A stretch of 64,000 nt of DNA from Mycobacterium intracellulare ATCC 13950 (GCF_000277125.1 NC_016946.1:310001-374000), one strand, 5' to 3'. Shown: positions 9,224 through 17,907, counted from the stretch's first letter. Made by a program: numbers and translations. Notes: a model not told the origin generated them from the letters alone.

Positions 9224-9711
9224 TCGGCGGGTCCCATATGTAGCGCCACGCCCCGGTGCAGTTCGTAGGTGCTCCGCGCGCCGTTGGGCAGCTCGATGAA
9301 CTCCACCGGCGTCCCGTCCGGATCCTTGACGAAAAACATTCGGACACCGCCGATCTCGAAGGGATCCTGGTCGGGGGTGTAACCGGCGGAGACGATGCGG
9401 CGATGGGTGTCGTCGAGGTCGGGCACCGACAGCGAGACGTTGTGGATCCCGGTGATGCCCCGTCGCGGTTTGTGTTCGGTCGGCTTGCTGCCGATCGACA
9501 GCAGCTCGATCATCAACCCGCCCAGCAGCCCGCCGACGACCCGCCCCTCCTGCTTGCGGGTCGCGTGCAACACCGCATCGAAAGGCTCTCCGGAGATGAG
9601 CGTTTCGAAGACCACGTCCATGCCCAGGACGTCGCGGTAGAACGCCAGTGCGCGGTCCATGTCGGTGACGCCGACGACGAGGTGACAGAACGACACGTCG
9701 TCGAGGGTCAT
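9220..9711 (-). CDS. VOC/glyoxalase-family protein
   Basis: A 163-residue protein of the vicinal oxygen chelate fold with two beta-alpha-beta-beta-beta modules. It opens with CHLVVGVTDMDRALAFYRDV (about residues 9-28), and the second module contains GIHNVSLSVPDLD and FFVKDPDGTPVEFIELP. The His near residue 10 and Glu in VEFIEL are in typical metal-ligand positions. Members include glyoxalase I, extradiol dioxygenases and methylmalonyl-CoA epimerase; the sequence does not decide among them. It overlaps the flanking reductase and SDR genes by four bases each. Confidence 0.8.
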   Translation of the reverse strand: MTLDDVSFCHLVVGVTDMDRALAFYRDVLGMDVVFETLISGEPFDAVLHATRKQEGRVVGGLLGGLMIELLSIGSKPTEHKPRRGITGIHNVSLSVPDLDDTHRRIVSAGYTPDQDPFEIGGVRMFFVKDPDGTPVEFIELPNGARSTYELHRGVALHMGPAE

Positions 9712-10793
9712 GGCCTGCCCGCCGCGAGATTCGGGGCCGGGCGGCCGGCGAACAACGGCAGATCGAGGTAGGTCTTGATGCCCGGTTCGGCGGCGCAGAC
9801 GTCGGGAACGGCGTTGATGCAGTGGTTGGCGGTGACCACGACGCCGGGATTCTTGATCAGCCCTTCGGCGATCGTCTCCGGCTGCAGCCCCTTGAAGGTG
9901 AGGCTCACGTCGGGGTCGCCGGTGATGTCGACCTCGAAGCGTTCGCCGCGCCCACCGAAATCCCAGGCGGGATCGAGGTTTTCCTCGCCCATCAGCCAGT
10001 TGACCGCCGCGGTGATGACCGGCTCGCCATCGACCAGCGCTTGCCAGCGGAAGCGGCGCGCCGCCACGGTGCCGACGGCGATCGGGAAGGGGCCGTAGTC
10101 GATCTCCGCGGTCGCCACGGCGACATCTTGGATGGTCCTGATGTTGGGGTCGATGCGAAAACCCATGTGATCGGCGATCATCCGCACCGACTGCTTGAAG
10201 CCCCCGTCGAGCAGTCCGGCCATCGGCCCCTGGGTGGCCTCCTCGGGCGTGCCGCCGAATCCCATGATGTGGCGGACCACGTCGGGTGCGTTGTAGGTGC
10301 GGATGTCGGAGAACTCCTCGGCGCGCACGTGCGTGATCGCCGACGACAACGAGGACACCATGAGCGGGAATCGCTCCGTGATGCCCCCGGGGTGAATCCC
10401 CGAACCATGCAGCGTGACACCGCTTTCCGCCGCAGCGTCGGCGACGGCCTGGTGGCGCGGGTTGGCCGGGTCGGGGTAGACCCAGCCGACCGGTGTGACG
10501 ACGTTCTTGCCGGACCGCAGGATCGCGATGACCTCGTCGTCGTTGGGGATCAGCGGGCTGTACATGACGCAGTCGGCGTCCAGCGCCAGCACCTCGTCGG
10601 CGCTGGTGGTGGCCGTGACGCCGAGATCCTGGGTGCCGATGATCCGCCCGACGTCGACACCGTTCTTGTCCGCGCTGTGCACCCAGCACCCGACGAGTTC
10701 CAGCTGTGGGTGATTGAGGACGCACTGGATCGCCGCCTTACCCACACCGCCGGTCGCCCACTGGATGACACGAAGTTTGGACGGGCTACTCAT
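9708..10793 (-). CDS. NAD(P)H-dependent dehydrogenase, dihydrodipicolinate-reductase-like
   Basis: A 361-residue protein with an N-terminal Rossmann fold (RVIQWATGGVGKAAIQCVL, about residues 7-25) of the mycobacterial DapB-like or amine-dehydrogenase-like group. It is not the lysine-pathway DapB, which is shorter and lacks this C-terminal domain. A paralogue lies at 31724-32785. The start chosen is the second of two adjacent ATGs (10793), because GGGAGG sits six bases upstream of it against three for the first. It is the first gene of the unit with the VOC protein, SDR and TetR, and is divergent from another SDR gene. Confidence 0.78.
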   Translation of the reverse strand: MSSPSKLRVIQWATGGVGKAAIQCVLNHPQLELVGCWVHSADKNGVDVGRIIGTQDLGVTATTSADEVLALDADCVMYSPLIPNDDEVIAILRSGKNVVTPVGWVYPDPANPRHQAVADAAAESGVTLHGSGIHPGGITERFPLMVSSLSSAITHVRAEEFSDIRTYNAPDVVRHIMGFGGTPEEATQGPMAGLLDGGFKQSVRMIADHMGFRIDPNIRTIQDVAVATAEIDYGPFPIAVGTVAARRFRWQALVDGEPVITAAVNWLMGEENLDPAWDFGGRGERFEVDITGDPDVSLTFKGLQPETIAEGLIKNPGVVVTANHCINAVPDVCAAEPGIKTYLDLPLFAGRPAPNLAAGRP

Positions 10794-10862
10794 CATTGAC
10801 CTCCCGGACTGCGGTGCGCGACCTTTACACATCGGCGAACAAAATGGCAGGCTATGACTTGC

Positions 10863-10877
10863 TGACAGTGACTGTCA
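10863..10877. promoter_or_regulatory. Palindromic operator candidate in divergent promoter
   Basis: TGACAG-TGA-CTGTCA is a perfect inverted repeat with a 3-bp centre, in the 114-bp gap between two divergent starts (10793 and 10908). Size and symmetry suit a TetR dimer, and the unit to its left ends in a TetR gene. It lies 30 bp upstream of the right-hand start. Confidence 0.5.
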
Positions 10878-10907
10878 ATGATCGCCTACTTCGGGAAGGG
10901 TCTGTTG

Positions 10908-11765
10908 ATGAGCGTCCTCGACGGGAAGATCGCGATCGTGACCGGCACCAGCCGCGGCGTGGGCGTCGGCATCGCCCACGAGCTGCTGCGGGCGGGCGCG
11001 ACGGTCATCGGCTGCTCGCGTTCGCCGCTCGATGGCCTCCCCGGCATCGAAAAAGACTGGGCGCCGCGCGCTTTCCAGGAGGTCTGCGATCAGGGTGACT
11101 ATCGGTCGATCGACTCGTTCGTCGCGGACGTCGTGGCCGCCCACGGCCGTGTCGACATCCTGGTGAACAACGCCGGCGGCACCGTTCCGGCGCCGCACGT
11201 CGAGAGCATTCCCGAACTGGTGCAACGCATTCAGGGCGCGCCCGCCAGCGACGACGAGTACGCGCGCACCGCCCTGTTCCATGCGTTCGCGGTGCAGATG
11301 AACCTGATCAGCCCGCTGTGGTTCGCCATCCGCGCCTATCGGCAGATGCAGACCCAGGACGGCGTCGGTTGCATCATCAACATCTCCAGCGGCGCGGGAC
11401 ATCCGGCGGGATCGCCGACGCTGGTCTCCTACGGCGCGGCCAAAAGCGGCCTCAACCACCTCACCCGATCCCTGGCCGAGGAGTGGGGGCCGAAGGTCCG
11501 CGTCAACTGCGTGGCGTTGGGCCCGACGATGACGGAAAACTTCCGGTCGTTTGTGCTGCCCAAGGACGATCCGACCGGCGAGAGGTACTTCGCCGCCGTT
11601 CCGCTGCGCCGCGCCGGCGAGCCCGCGGAGGTGGGGCGGGTGTGCGTGTTCCTCGCGGGCGGGCAGGCCGACTTCGTCAACGGCACCACCATCGAATGTG
11701 ACGGCGGGATGCTGCCCGGTGTGCTCTATGACGCGGGGCTGAAGACGATCACCGACTTGTTGTGA
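10908..11765 (+). CDS. SDR family oxidoreductase
   Basis: A 285-residue classical short-chain dehydrogenase. TGTSRGVG is at residues 12-19, NNAG at 87-90, the catalytic Ser near 161 (INISSGAG) and YGAAK at 175-179. The end reads FVNGTTIECDGGM as in FabG-like enzymes. The start chosen is ATG 10908, seven bases after GGGAAGGG; an upstream in-frame ATG at 10878 would start next to the palindromic operator. An insertion of about 25 residues before the active site (VESIPELVQRIQGAPASDDE) is longer than usual and may line the substrate pocket. The substrate is unknown. Confidence 0.83.
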   Translation: MSVLDGKIAIVTGTSRGVGVGIAHELLRAGATVIGCSRSPLDGLPGIEKDWAPRAFQEVCDQGDYRSIDSFVADVVAAHGRVDILVNNAGGTVPAPHVESIPELVQRIQGAPASDDEYARTALFHAFAVQMNLISPLWFAIRAYRQMQTQDGVGCIINISSGAGHPAGSPTLVSYGAAKSGLNHLTRSLAEEWGPKVRVNCVALGPTMTENFRSFVLPKDDPTGERYFAAVPLRRAGEPAEVGRVCVFLAGGQADFVNGTTIECDGGMLPGVLYDAGLKTITDLL

Positions 11766-11927
11766 CCGGCTGGTAGCTGGAACCCTTCTGGGACAACGGG
11801 ACTCGCCCGATCACCGTCCGCCCCACTGCCGCGTTCGCGGTCACCGCGACCGACCGGCGGCGAATCGGCTCGTCGCCGATCTGGGCAGACATGCACACAG
11901 CGGCGTCAGTCGCGGTCTAATGGGTGG

Positions 11928-13283
11928 ATGGAACTGATGATGCCCACCGACGCGATCTTTCTCCTGGGAGAGTCTCGCGAACATCCCATGCACGTCGGAG
12001 GCTTGCAGTTGTTCGAGCCCCCGCCGGGCGCCGGGCGCGGCTTCGCCCGTGAGCTGCACAAGCAACTGACCGCTCAGCGGGAGTTCCAACCCACGTTTCG
12101 CAAGCATCCCGCGAAGTTCGTCGGCGGCATCGCGAACCTGGGGTGGTCGTATGACGACGACATCGATGTCGACTATCACGTCCGGCGTTCGGCGCTGCCG
12201 TCACCCAAACGGGTCCGCGAACTGCTCGAGCTGACGTCCCGGTGGCACAGCACCCTGCTGGACCGTCATCGCCCGTTGTGGGAGACGCACATCGTCGAAG
12301 GCCTCAAGGACGGCCGGTTCGCCATCTACACCAAGGTGCACCATGCACTGATCGACGGCGTCTCGGCGCAGAAGCTGATGCAGCGCGCGCTGTCCACCGA
12401 CCCCGACGACCCCGAGATCCGCGCCCCGTGGAGCCTGAGCAAACCCAAGCGCAGATCCAGCCCGTCGTCTCGCTTGGGTTCAGTGGCCCGTGCGGCGGGA
12501 TCCGTTGCGGCACTTGCTCCCTCGACGGTAGGACTGGCGCGCGCCGCGCTACTCGAGCAGCAGCTGACGTTGCCGTTCGGCGCGCCGAAGACCATGCTGA
12601 ACGTCAAGATCGGCGGCGCTCGCCGCTGCGCCGCGCAGTCCTGGTCGCTGGACCGCATCAAAAGCGTGAAGCGGGCCGCCGGCGTCACGGTGAACGACGT
12701 CGTCTTGGCGATGTGTTCGGGGGCCCTGCGCTATTACCTGCTCGAGCAGAACGCGCTGCCGGACACGCCGCTGATCGCGATGGTCCCGGTGAGCCTGCGC
12801 ACCGAGGAAGAGGCCGACGCCGGTGGCAACATGGTCGGAGCCATCCTGTGCAACCTCGCGACCGACACCGACGATCCCGCGCAACGTCTGCTGACCATCA
12901 GCGATTCGATGTGCAGCAACAAGAAGGTCTTCTCGCAGTTGCCGCGGCTTCAGGCGCTGGCGCTGTCCGCCGTCAACACGTCGGCGCTGGCGTTGGCGGC
13001 GGTGCCGGGCTGGGTGGCGTCGACGTCGCCGCCTTTCAACATCATCATTTCGAACGTGCCGGGGCCCACGCAGCCGATCTACTACGGGGGAGCGCGGCTC
13101 GACGGCAACTATCCGCTGTCCATCGCGCTGGACGGCCAGGCGCTGAACATCACCCTGGCCAGCAACGCCGGCAATCTGGACTTCGGTCTGGTGGGGTGCC
13201 GGCGCAGCGTGCCGCACCTGCAGCGCCTGCTCGCGCATCTGGAATCCTCGCTCAAGGATCTGGAACGCGCTGTGGGAGAATAG
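11928..13283 (+). CDS. Wax ester synthase/diacylglycerol acyltransferase (WS/DGAT)
   Basis: A 451-residue acyltransferase of the mycobacterial Tgs family, which moves an acyl group from acyl-CoA to diacylglycerol or a fatty alcohol to make storage lipid. The catalytic HHxxxDG motif is present as HHALIDG at residues 138-144, and the C-terminal half has NVPGPTQPIYYGGARLDG, typical of the family. The N-terminus MPTDAIFLLGESREHPMHVG is also characteristic. Which Tgs paralogue it represents was not resolved. The start is at ATG 11928; a second ATG nine bases on is possible. The Nudix gene follows after six bases. Confidence 0.9.
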   Translation: MELMMPTDAIFLLGESREHPMHVGGLQLFEPPPGAGRGFARELHKQLTAQREFQPTFRKHPAKFVGGIANLGWSYDDDIDVDYHVRRSALPSPKRVRELLELTSRWHSTLLDRHRPLWETHIVEGLKDGRFAIYTKVHHALIDGVSAQKLMQRALSTDPDDPEIRAPWSLSKPKRRSSPSSRLGSVARAAGSVAALAPSTVGLARAALLEQQLTLPFGAPKTMLNVKIGGARRCAAQSWSLDRIKSVKRAAGVTVNDVVLAMCSGALRYYLLEQNALPDTPLIAMVPVSLRTEEEADAGGNMVGAILCNLATDTDDPAQRLLTISDSMCSNKKVFSQLPRLQALALSAVNTSALALAAVPGWVASTSPPFNIIISNVPGPTQPIYYGGARLDGNYPLSIALDGQALNITLASNAGNLDFGLVGCRRSVPHLQRLLAHLESSLKDLERAVGE

Positions 13284-13289
13284 AAGTCG

Positions 13290-13775
13290 ATGGCAAAGCT
13301 GAGCGCGGGTGTGATGTTGTACCGGACCTGCGACGGCGTCGTCGAGGTCTTGCTCGCGCACCCGGGTGGGCCGTTCTGGGCCCGCAAGGACGACGGCGCG
13401 TGGTCGATCCCGAAAGGCGAGTACGCCGACGGGGAGGATCCCTGGGCGGCCGCGCAGCGCGAGTTCGCCGAGGAGCTGGGGTTGCCGGTGCCGGCCGGGC
13501 CGCGTGTCGACCTCGGTCAGCTGAAACAATCCGGCGCCAAGGTGGTGACCGCCTTCGCCGTGCACAGCGACCTCGACATCACCGACGCGCGCAGCAACAC
13601 GTTCGAACTGGAGTGGCCAAAGGGGTCGGGCACGCTGCGGGAGTTTCCCGAGGTCGATCGGGTGGGCTGGTTCGCGGTGGGGGCGGCGCGCACCAAGCTG
13701 CTGAAGGGCCAGCACGGTTTTCTCGACCGCTTGATGGCGGATCCTGCTGTGGCCGGACTATCCGAAGGGACCTGA
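13290..13775 (+). CDS. NUDIX hydrolase
   Basis: A 161-residue pyrophosphohydrolase. The Nudix box runs from about residue 43 to 65 with its core REFAEE at 57-62, supplying the metal-binding glutamates. The N-terminus reads AGVMLYRTCDGVVEVLLAHPG and the flanking AWSIPKGE is typical. It resembles a small group of stand-alone Nudix proteins in actinobacteria that may act on nucleotide or diadenosine-type substrates; the sequence does not settle this. It begins six bases after the wax synthase stop and ends one base before the dehalogenase start, so the three genes probably share a transcript. Confidence 0.87.
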   Translation: MAKLSAGVMLYRTCDGVVEVLLAHPGGPFWARKDDGAWSIPKGEYADGEDPWAAAQREFAEELGLPVPAGPRVDLGQLKQSGAKVVTAFAVHSDLDITDARSNTFELEWPKGSGTLREFPEVDRVGWFAVGAARTKLLKGQHGFLDRLMADPAVAGLSEGT

Positions 13776-13776
13776 C

Positions 13777-14682
13777 ATGCAGACACTGCGCACACCCGAC
13801 GAGCGGTTCGACGAGATTCCTGGTTTCCCTTATGCGCCGAGGTATTGCGAACTGCCCGACGATGACGGCGGTGCGCTGCGCGTGGCCTGGATCGAAGACG
13901 GACCAGGAGATGCGGATCCGGTTCTCATGCTGCACGGCGAGCCGTCGTGGTCGTACCTGTACCGCAAGATGATTCCGATACTGGTGGCCGACGGTCACCG
14001 CGTCGTCTGCCCGGACCTGGTGGGTTTCGGCCGTTCGGACAAGCCGACCCGGCTCGACGACCACAGCTATGCGCGCCACGTCGAATGGATGCGCGCGCTG
14101 GCGTTCGATGTCCTCGACCTCCGCAACGTCACCCTGGTCGGTCAGGACTGGGGCGGGCTGATCGGATTGCGGCTCGCCGCAGAGCATCCCGAGCGGTTTG
14201 CCCGGATCGTCGTCGCCAACACCGGGCTTCCGAACGGGGACCAGCCGATGGCCGACATCTGGTGGCGCTTCCGGGAGGCCATCACGTCGGCGCCGGCGCT
14301 CGACATCGGCGCGTTTGTGCAGGGCGGCTGTCGCCGGCCGATGAGCGATGCCGAACGCGCGGGCTACGACGCGCCGTTTCCCGCTGACGAGTACTGCATC
14401 GGCCCCCGGGCCATGCCCGGGCTGGTGCCCACCTCTCCGGACGATCCCGCCGCGGCGGCCAACAAGGCCGCGTGGGCCAAGCTGTCGGTGAGTCCGACGC
14501 CGATGCTGGTCGCCTTCAGTGACAGCGACCCCATCACCGCGCCGATGGCCGCGATCTTTCAGCGCGAGATGCGCGGCGCGCAGGGGATCGACCACCCGGT
14601 GATCCGCGGCGCCGGACATTTCCTGCAGGAGGACGCCGGCGAAGTACTGGCCCGCCATATTGTGGCGTTCCTGCGCCGCTGA
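13777..14682 (+). CDS. Haloalkane dehalogenase (alpha/beta hydrolase)
   Basis: A 301-residue alpha/beta-fold hydrolase that would cleave carbon-halogen bonds in haloalkanes. The nucleophile elbow is VGQDWGG with Asp124 in place of the usual Ser and Trp125 as halide-binding residue. The oxyanion region is HGEPSWSYLYRKM (residues 53-65), and the catalytic His is in GAGHFLQED near residue 281. VAFSDSDPITAP offers the acid residue, as in subfamily I enzymes such as mycobacterial DmbB. Residue identity at the nucleophile separates it from epoxide hydrolases and esterases. Natural substrates in mycobacteria are unclear. Confidence 0.86.
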   Translation: MQTLRTPDERFDEIPGFPYAPRYCELPDDDGGALRVAWIEDGPGDADPVLMLHGEPSWSYLYRKMIPILVADGHRVVCPDLVGFGRSDKPTRLDDHSYARHVEWMRALAFDVLDLRNVTLVGQDWGGLIGLRLAAEHPERFARIVVANTGLPNGDQPMADIWWRFREAITSAPALDIGAFVQGGCRRPMSDAERAGYDAPFPADEYCIGPRAMPGLVPTSPDDPAAAANKAAWAKLSVSPTPMLVAFSDSDPITAPMAAIFQREMRGAQGIDHPVIRGAGHFLQEDAGEVLARHIVAFLRR

Positions 14683-14724
14683 ACGGGCGCGGCCCGGCGG
14701 ATCGGGGGCGGGCACAATGTCAGG

Positions 14725-15960
14725 ATGACGACCGCGCCCACCGAAGCCACCGAATCCCAGGGGCTATTGCTGCAGCTGCTGGACCCCGCCAACCGGGCCG
14801 ACCCGTATCGGCTGTGCGCGCAGTTCCGCGACCGCGGGCCGTTGCAGCTGCCCGACGCCAACCTGGTGGTCTTCTTGAGCTACCGCGACTGCGACGAGGT
14901 GTTGCGGCATCCGTCGTCGAGCAGCGAGAACGCCAACTCGACGGTCGCGAAGCGGCAGGCCGAGGCCGGCACCGCACCGCCCAGGCAGGGCCCGCCGGGA
15001 TTCTTGTTCCTCGACCCGCCCGATCACACCCGGCTGCGCAAGCTGGTCAGCAAGGCGTTCGCGCCGAGGGTGGTGAGCGCGCTGCAACCCGACATCCGCT
15101 CGCTGGTCGACGGATTGCTCGACCGGGTCGCCGAGAAGGGCCAGTTCGAAGTCGTCGAGGATTTCGCCTATCCCCTGCCGGTCGCGGTCATCTGCCGGTT
15201 GCTCGGTGTGCCCCTCGAGGACGAGCCGCAGTTCAGCCGCGCGTCGGCGTTGCTCGCCCAGGCGCTGGACCCGTTTTCGACGATCACCGGCGTGCCGGCG
15301 GAAGTCGCCAATGAGCGCCAACAGGCCGGTACGTGGCTGCGTGATTACTTCCACGGCCTGATCGACAAGCGCCGGTCACGACCCGGTGAGGACCTGCTGT
15401 CGGGGTTGATCGCCGTGGAGGAGTCGGGGGATCAACTGACCGAGGAAGAGATCGTCTCGACCTGCAACCTGCTGCTCATCGCGGGTCACGAGACCACGGT
15501 GAACCTCATCGGGAACGCCGTGTTGGCCATGCTGCGCAACCCAGGTCAGTGGGCAGCCCTGGGCGCCGACGCCGACCGAGCGCCCGCGATCGTGGAGGAG
15601 ACCCTGCGCTACGACCCGCCCGTACAGCTGGCTGGTCGAATTGCGCTCGCCGACATGGTGATTGGGGGAGTCGAGGTGCCCGCGGGTGATGTCATGATGC
15701 TGCTGCTCGCCGGCGCCAACCGTGACCCCGCCGAATACGACCGGCCCGATGTGTTCGATCCGGATCGGAAGAACCTGCGGCACTTGGGATTCGGCCGCGG
15801 GGCGCATTACTGCCTGGGTGCGCCGTTGGCCCGGCTGGAGGCCAGCGTGGCGCTGGCGGCGGTCGCCGCGCGTTTCCCGAACGCCCGGTTGGACGGCGAA
15901 CCGCAGTACAAGACCAACGTCACGCTGCGCGGACTGTCGCAGCTGACGCTCGCGATCTGA
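14725..15960 (+). CDS. Cytochrome P450
   Basis: A 411-residue soluble P450 monooxygenase. The haem-binding loop FGRGAHYCLG is at residues 356-365 (Cys363), the I-helix oxygen-activating motif AGHETT at 253-258, and the K-helix ExxR in EETLRYDP near 291. The subfamily was not assigned; it somewhat resembles the CYP164 type. It needs external ferredoxin and reductase, neither of which is encoded nearby. The start is ATG 14725, 42 bp after the dehalogenase gene, so it may be co-transcribed with the upstream genes. Confidence 0.88.
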   Translation: MTTAPTEATESQGLLLQLLDPANRADPYRLCAQFRDRGPLQLPDANLVVFLSYRDCDEVLRHPSSSSENANSTVAKRQAEAGTAPPRQGPPGFLFLDPPDHTRLRKLVSKAFAPRVVSALQPDIRSLVDGLLDRVAEKGQFEVVEDFAYPLPVAVICRLLGVPLEDEPQFSRASALLAQALDPFSTITGVPAEVANERQQAGTWLRDYFHGLIDKRRSRPGEDLLSGLIAVEESGDQLTEEEIVSTCNLLLIAGHETTVNLIGNAVLAMLRNPGQWAALGADADRAPAIVEETLRYDPPVQLAGRIALADMVIGGVEVPAGDVMMLLLAGANRDPAEYDRPDVFDPDRKNLRHLGFGRGAHYCLGAPLARLEASVALAAVAARFPNARLDGEPQYKTNVTLRGLSQLTLAI

Positions 15961-15976
15961 TCGGCGCTCCCAGGGT

Positions 15977-16342
15977 TCAGCGCTCCCAGGGAGGGCTTTC
16001 GTCCATCTTCCTGTAGTACTTCGCCAGGTGGCTTTTGACCCGATCGACATCGGAGTGCGGCACGTCGATGCCGCCGCGCGCGCCGTCCATGATCGCGCCG
16101 GCGGCCATCACCCCGCGCGGCACCGCCTTGAGGGTTCCTCCGATGACGTCGGCGATCAGCAGCTTGTAGCCGGTGAAATTGTCCTTTTTGTCGCCGTCGT
16201 ACCAGACGTGGGCGTCGCGGTACTTCTGGTTCGGGGCCTCCTCGGCGCCGGCCCACTTGCGGACCCGTTTCTCCGCGGCGCCACCGTCCCATTTCTGGTC
16301 GCGGTCGGCCAACGGCAGGTCTTGAAACGCTGTGACTGACAT
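15977..16342 (-). CDS. Conserved hypothetical protein, phage-associated type
   Basis: A 121-residue protein starting at the internal ATG (MSVTAFQDLPLADRDQKWDG). It contains NFTGYKLLIADVIGG, AVPRGVMAAGAIMDGARGG and VKSHLAKYYRKM. From memory, similar sequences occur in mycobacterial genomes and beside phage prohead protease genes, but no phage structural gene is nearby, so it may be a domesticated or stand-alone copy. No signal peptide or membrane segment is visible. The in-frame ATG at 16384 would add 14 residues without family character. It is convergent with the P450 gene, with 16 bp between. The function is unknown. Confidence 0.68.
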   Translation of the reverse strand: MSVTAFQDLPLADRDQKWDGGAAEKRVRKWAGAEEAPNQKYRDAHVWYDGDKKDNFTGYKLLIADVIGGTLKAVPRGVMAAGAIMDGARGGIDVPHSDVDRVKSHLAKYYRKMDESPPWER

Positions 16343-16591
16343 ACGGGCCGCGTGCCCGCTTCGGCGGGCGTTAAACGTGTGCATTCGAAGTTATCCACAG
16401 TTGGAAGTTCTTCCACAGGTTGGCTTTTGGGTTGAGCTTCGGGTGGGCGGGCGTTGTTTGGGTGGCCGGGTTTTGTCGGTGGTGGTTGTGATGATGTGGT
16501 CATGTCGTCGACCGCGTCCGCTGACGCTGTGGTGGTCACTGCGAGTGACCGCCTTGAGGTGCTGTTCGGGGAGTTGGCGGAGTTGGCGGGT

Positions 16592-16594
16592 CAG
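16592..16594. repeat. Target-site duplication, left copy
   Basis: CAG directly before the left end of the IS matches CAG at 17931-17933 after the right end. A 3-bp duplication fits IS3-family transposition, and removing one copy restores the host reading frame. Confidence 0.8.
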
Positions 16595-16617
16595 TGAACT
16601 ACCCCAGGTTTAGTTCC
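16595..16617 (+). repeat. IS terminal inverted repeat, left
   Basis: A 23-bp repeat beginning TGAACTACCCCAGG, complementary to 17908-17930 with one difference (A against G at position 12). Confidence 0.85.
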
Positions 16618-17568
16618 TACTCGGTTGCGAGGGCCGGGGTCGGCTGGCTCGCATGGTGTGAGGTGCCGGTGAGGGCGGCCTCGTACTCGGCGGGTGGAAC
16701 GTAGCCGAGGCCTTCGTGCAGGCGTTCCTGGTTGTACCAGGCCACCCATTCGGCGGTCGAGAGTTCGACATCATCGATGCACCGCCAGGGCTTGCCGCGG
16801 TTGATGAGCTCGGTCTTGTAGGCGGCGTTGACCGCTTCAGCGAGGGCGTTGTCATAACTATCGCCACGCGACCCGACCGAGGGCGCGATCCCCAGTTCAG
16901 CCAGCCGGTCGGTATAGGCCAGCGATAGGTACTGGGATCCGCGGTCGGAATGATGAACCAACTCGGATAGATCGGTATTCGACTGCCACACAGCGTGATT
17001 GAATGCTTGAAGTGGGAGGTCTTCGGTGCGCATCGTGGCCGAGACCGCCCAGCCAACGATCTTCTTCGTGCACGCATCAGTGACGAACGCGGTGTAACAG
17101 AACCCCTGCCAGGTCCGCACGAACGTGATGTCGGCGACCCATAGCCGGTTCGGTGCAGCAGCCCGGAATTGGCGGTTGACCAGATCGGCCGGCCGGATCG
17201 CGGCCGGGTCGCTGATCGTGGTGAACACCGGCTTGCCCCGCTGGGCGCCGCGCAACCCGGCCTTGCGCATCAACCGGCGGGTTTGTTCACGGCCCAGCTG
17301 CCAACCACGCCGTGTCATCGCCGCGTGCATCTTCTTGACCCCATACACCGAGTAATTTCTTGACCCCATACACCGAGTAATTCTGCCGGTGCACCGCCTC
17401 AAGGTCGGCGATCAGCTGCTCATCGCGGATCTCCCGGTCCGACGGTGGTCGGGTCCGCGCGGCCCGATAACCCCGCGAGGTGAGGAATCCGGGGATAGCT
17501 GCCCGCAGCACTCGGCAGATGAGCTCGACCCCGAACTGATCGCGATGAGCATCGATGTAGGCGATCAT
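16617..17568 (-). pseudogene. IS3-family transposase OrfB, frameshifted by a 25-bp duplication
   Basis: OrfB supplies the DDE catalytic domain of the OrfAB transposase. It starts at ATG 17568, overlapping the OrfA stop (ATGA). Catalytic residues are visible in WVADITFVRTW (first Asp), HHSDRGSQYLS (second Asp) and LAEAVNAAYKTEL (Glu), with the family end WYNQERLHEGLGYVPPAEYE. Two adjacent 25-bp copies (17332-17356 and 17357-17381) shift the frame, so NYSVYGVKK is encoded twice, in two different frames, and the first frame then runs to a stop near 17287. Deleting one copy restores a continuous protein. Confidence 0.88.
17332..17381. repeat. Tandem 25-bp duplication inside OrfB
   Basis: Two identical adjacent 25-bp units, each starting TTCTTGACCCC and ending GAGTAAT. 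Since 25 is not a multiple of three, the duplication breaks the transposase frame. Confidence 0.95.
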
Positions 17569-17882
17569 TTCGTCGCGGGGCGGTCGAACTCCGCGGCAAA
17601 AAACGCAGACGCTGACTTCAAAATCTCGTTAGCCCTGCGCAGTTCAGCGTTCTCGCGCTTGAGCTTACGGATCTCGGCATGCTCAGAGCTGGTCATGCCC
17701 GGCCGTTCACCAGCATCGACTTGGGCCTTGCGTCGCCACCGACGCACCGACTCCTCCGAAATATTGAGTTTGCTGGCCACAGACTTTATGGCCTCGAACT
17801 CCGACACTTCCGAGGCTTCCATCACAGTGTCCAACAACCGCAACGCACGCTGCCGAAACTCCGGCGAATACTGACGGGGCAT
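17565..17882 (-). CDS. IS3-family transposase OrfA
   Basis: A 105-residue DNA-binding subunit. MPRQYSPEFRQRALRLL opens a helix-turn-helix containing NISEESVRRWRRKAQVD, followed by a leucine-rich coiled coil (IRKLKRENAELRRANEILK) used for multimerisation. This is the usual OrfA plan. ATG 17882 was chosen because AGGAGG lies ten bases upstream; the TTG nine bases earlier would be too close to that site. The stop overlaps the OrfB start by four bases, where programmed frameshifting or coupling would normally make OrfAB. Confidence 0.88.
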   Translation of the reverse strand: MPRQYSPEFRQRALRLLDTVMEASEVSEFEAIKSVASKLNISEESVRRWRRKAQVDAGERPGMTSSEHAEIRKLKRENAELRRANEILKSASAFFAAEFDRPATK

Positions 17883-17907
17883 AGCTTCCAATCCTCCTAT
17901 AAGGATC

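Noticed and set aside
12242..13972. A 576-codon plus-strand frame overlapping the WS/DGAT and Nudix genes
   Set aside because: It is a shifted frame of two genes with strong motifs; it has no domain of its own.
15964..15990. Direct repeat CGCTCCCAGGG twice between the P450 and the hypothetical gene
   Set aside because: Short (11 bp), partly coding on the minus strand, and without stem structure; kept out as a terminator.
16391..16399. TTATCCACA, an exact DnaA-box sequence, with a related TTCCACAGG nearby
   Set aside because: Only one exact box, no cluster, no dnaA/dnaN or AT-rich unwinding region; chance occurrence or part of the 13E12 repeat is more likely than an origin.
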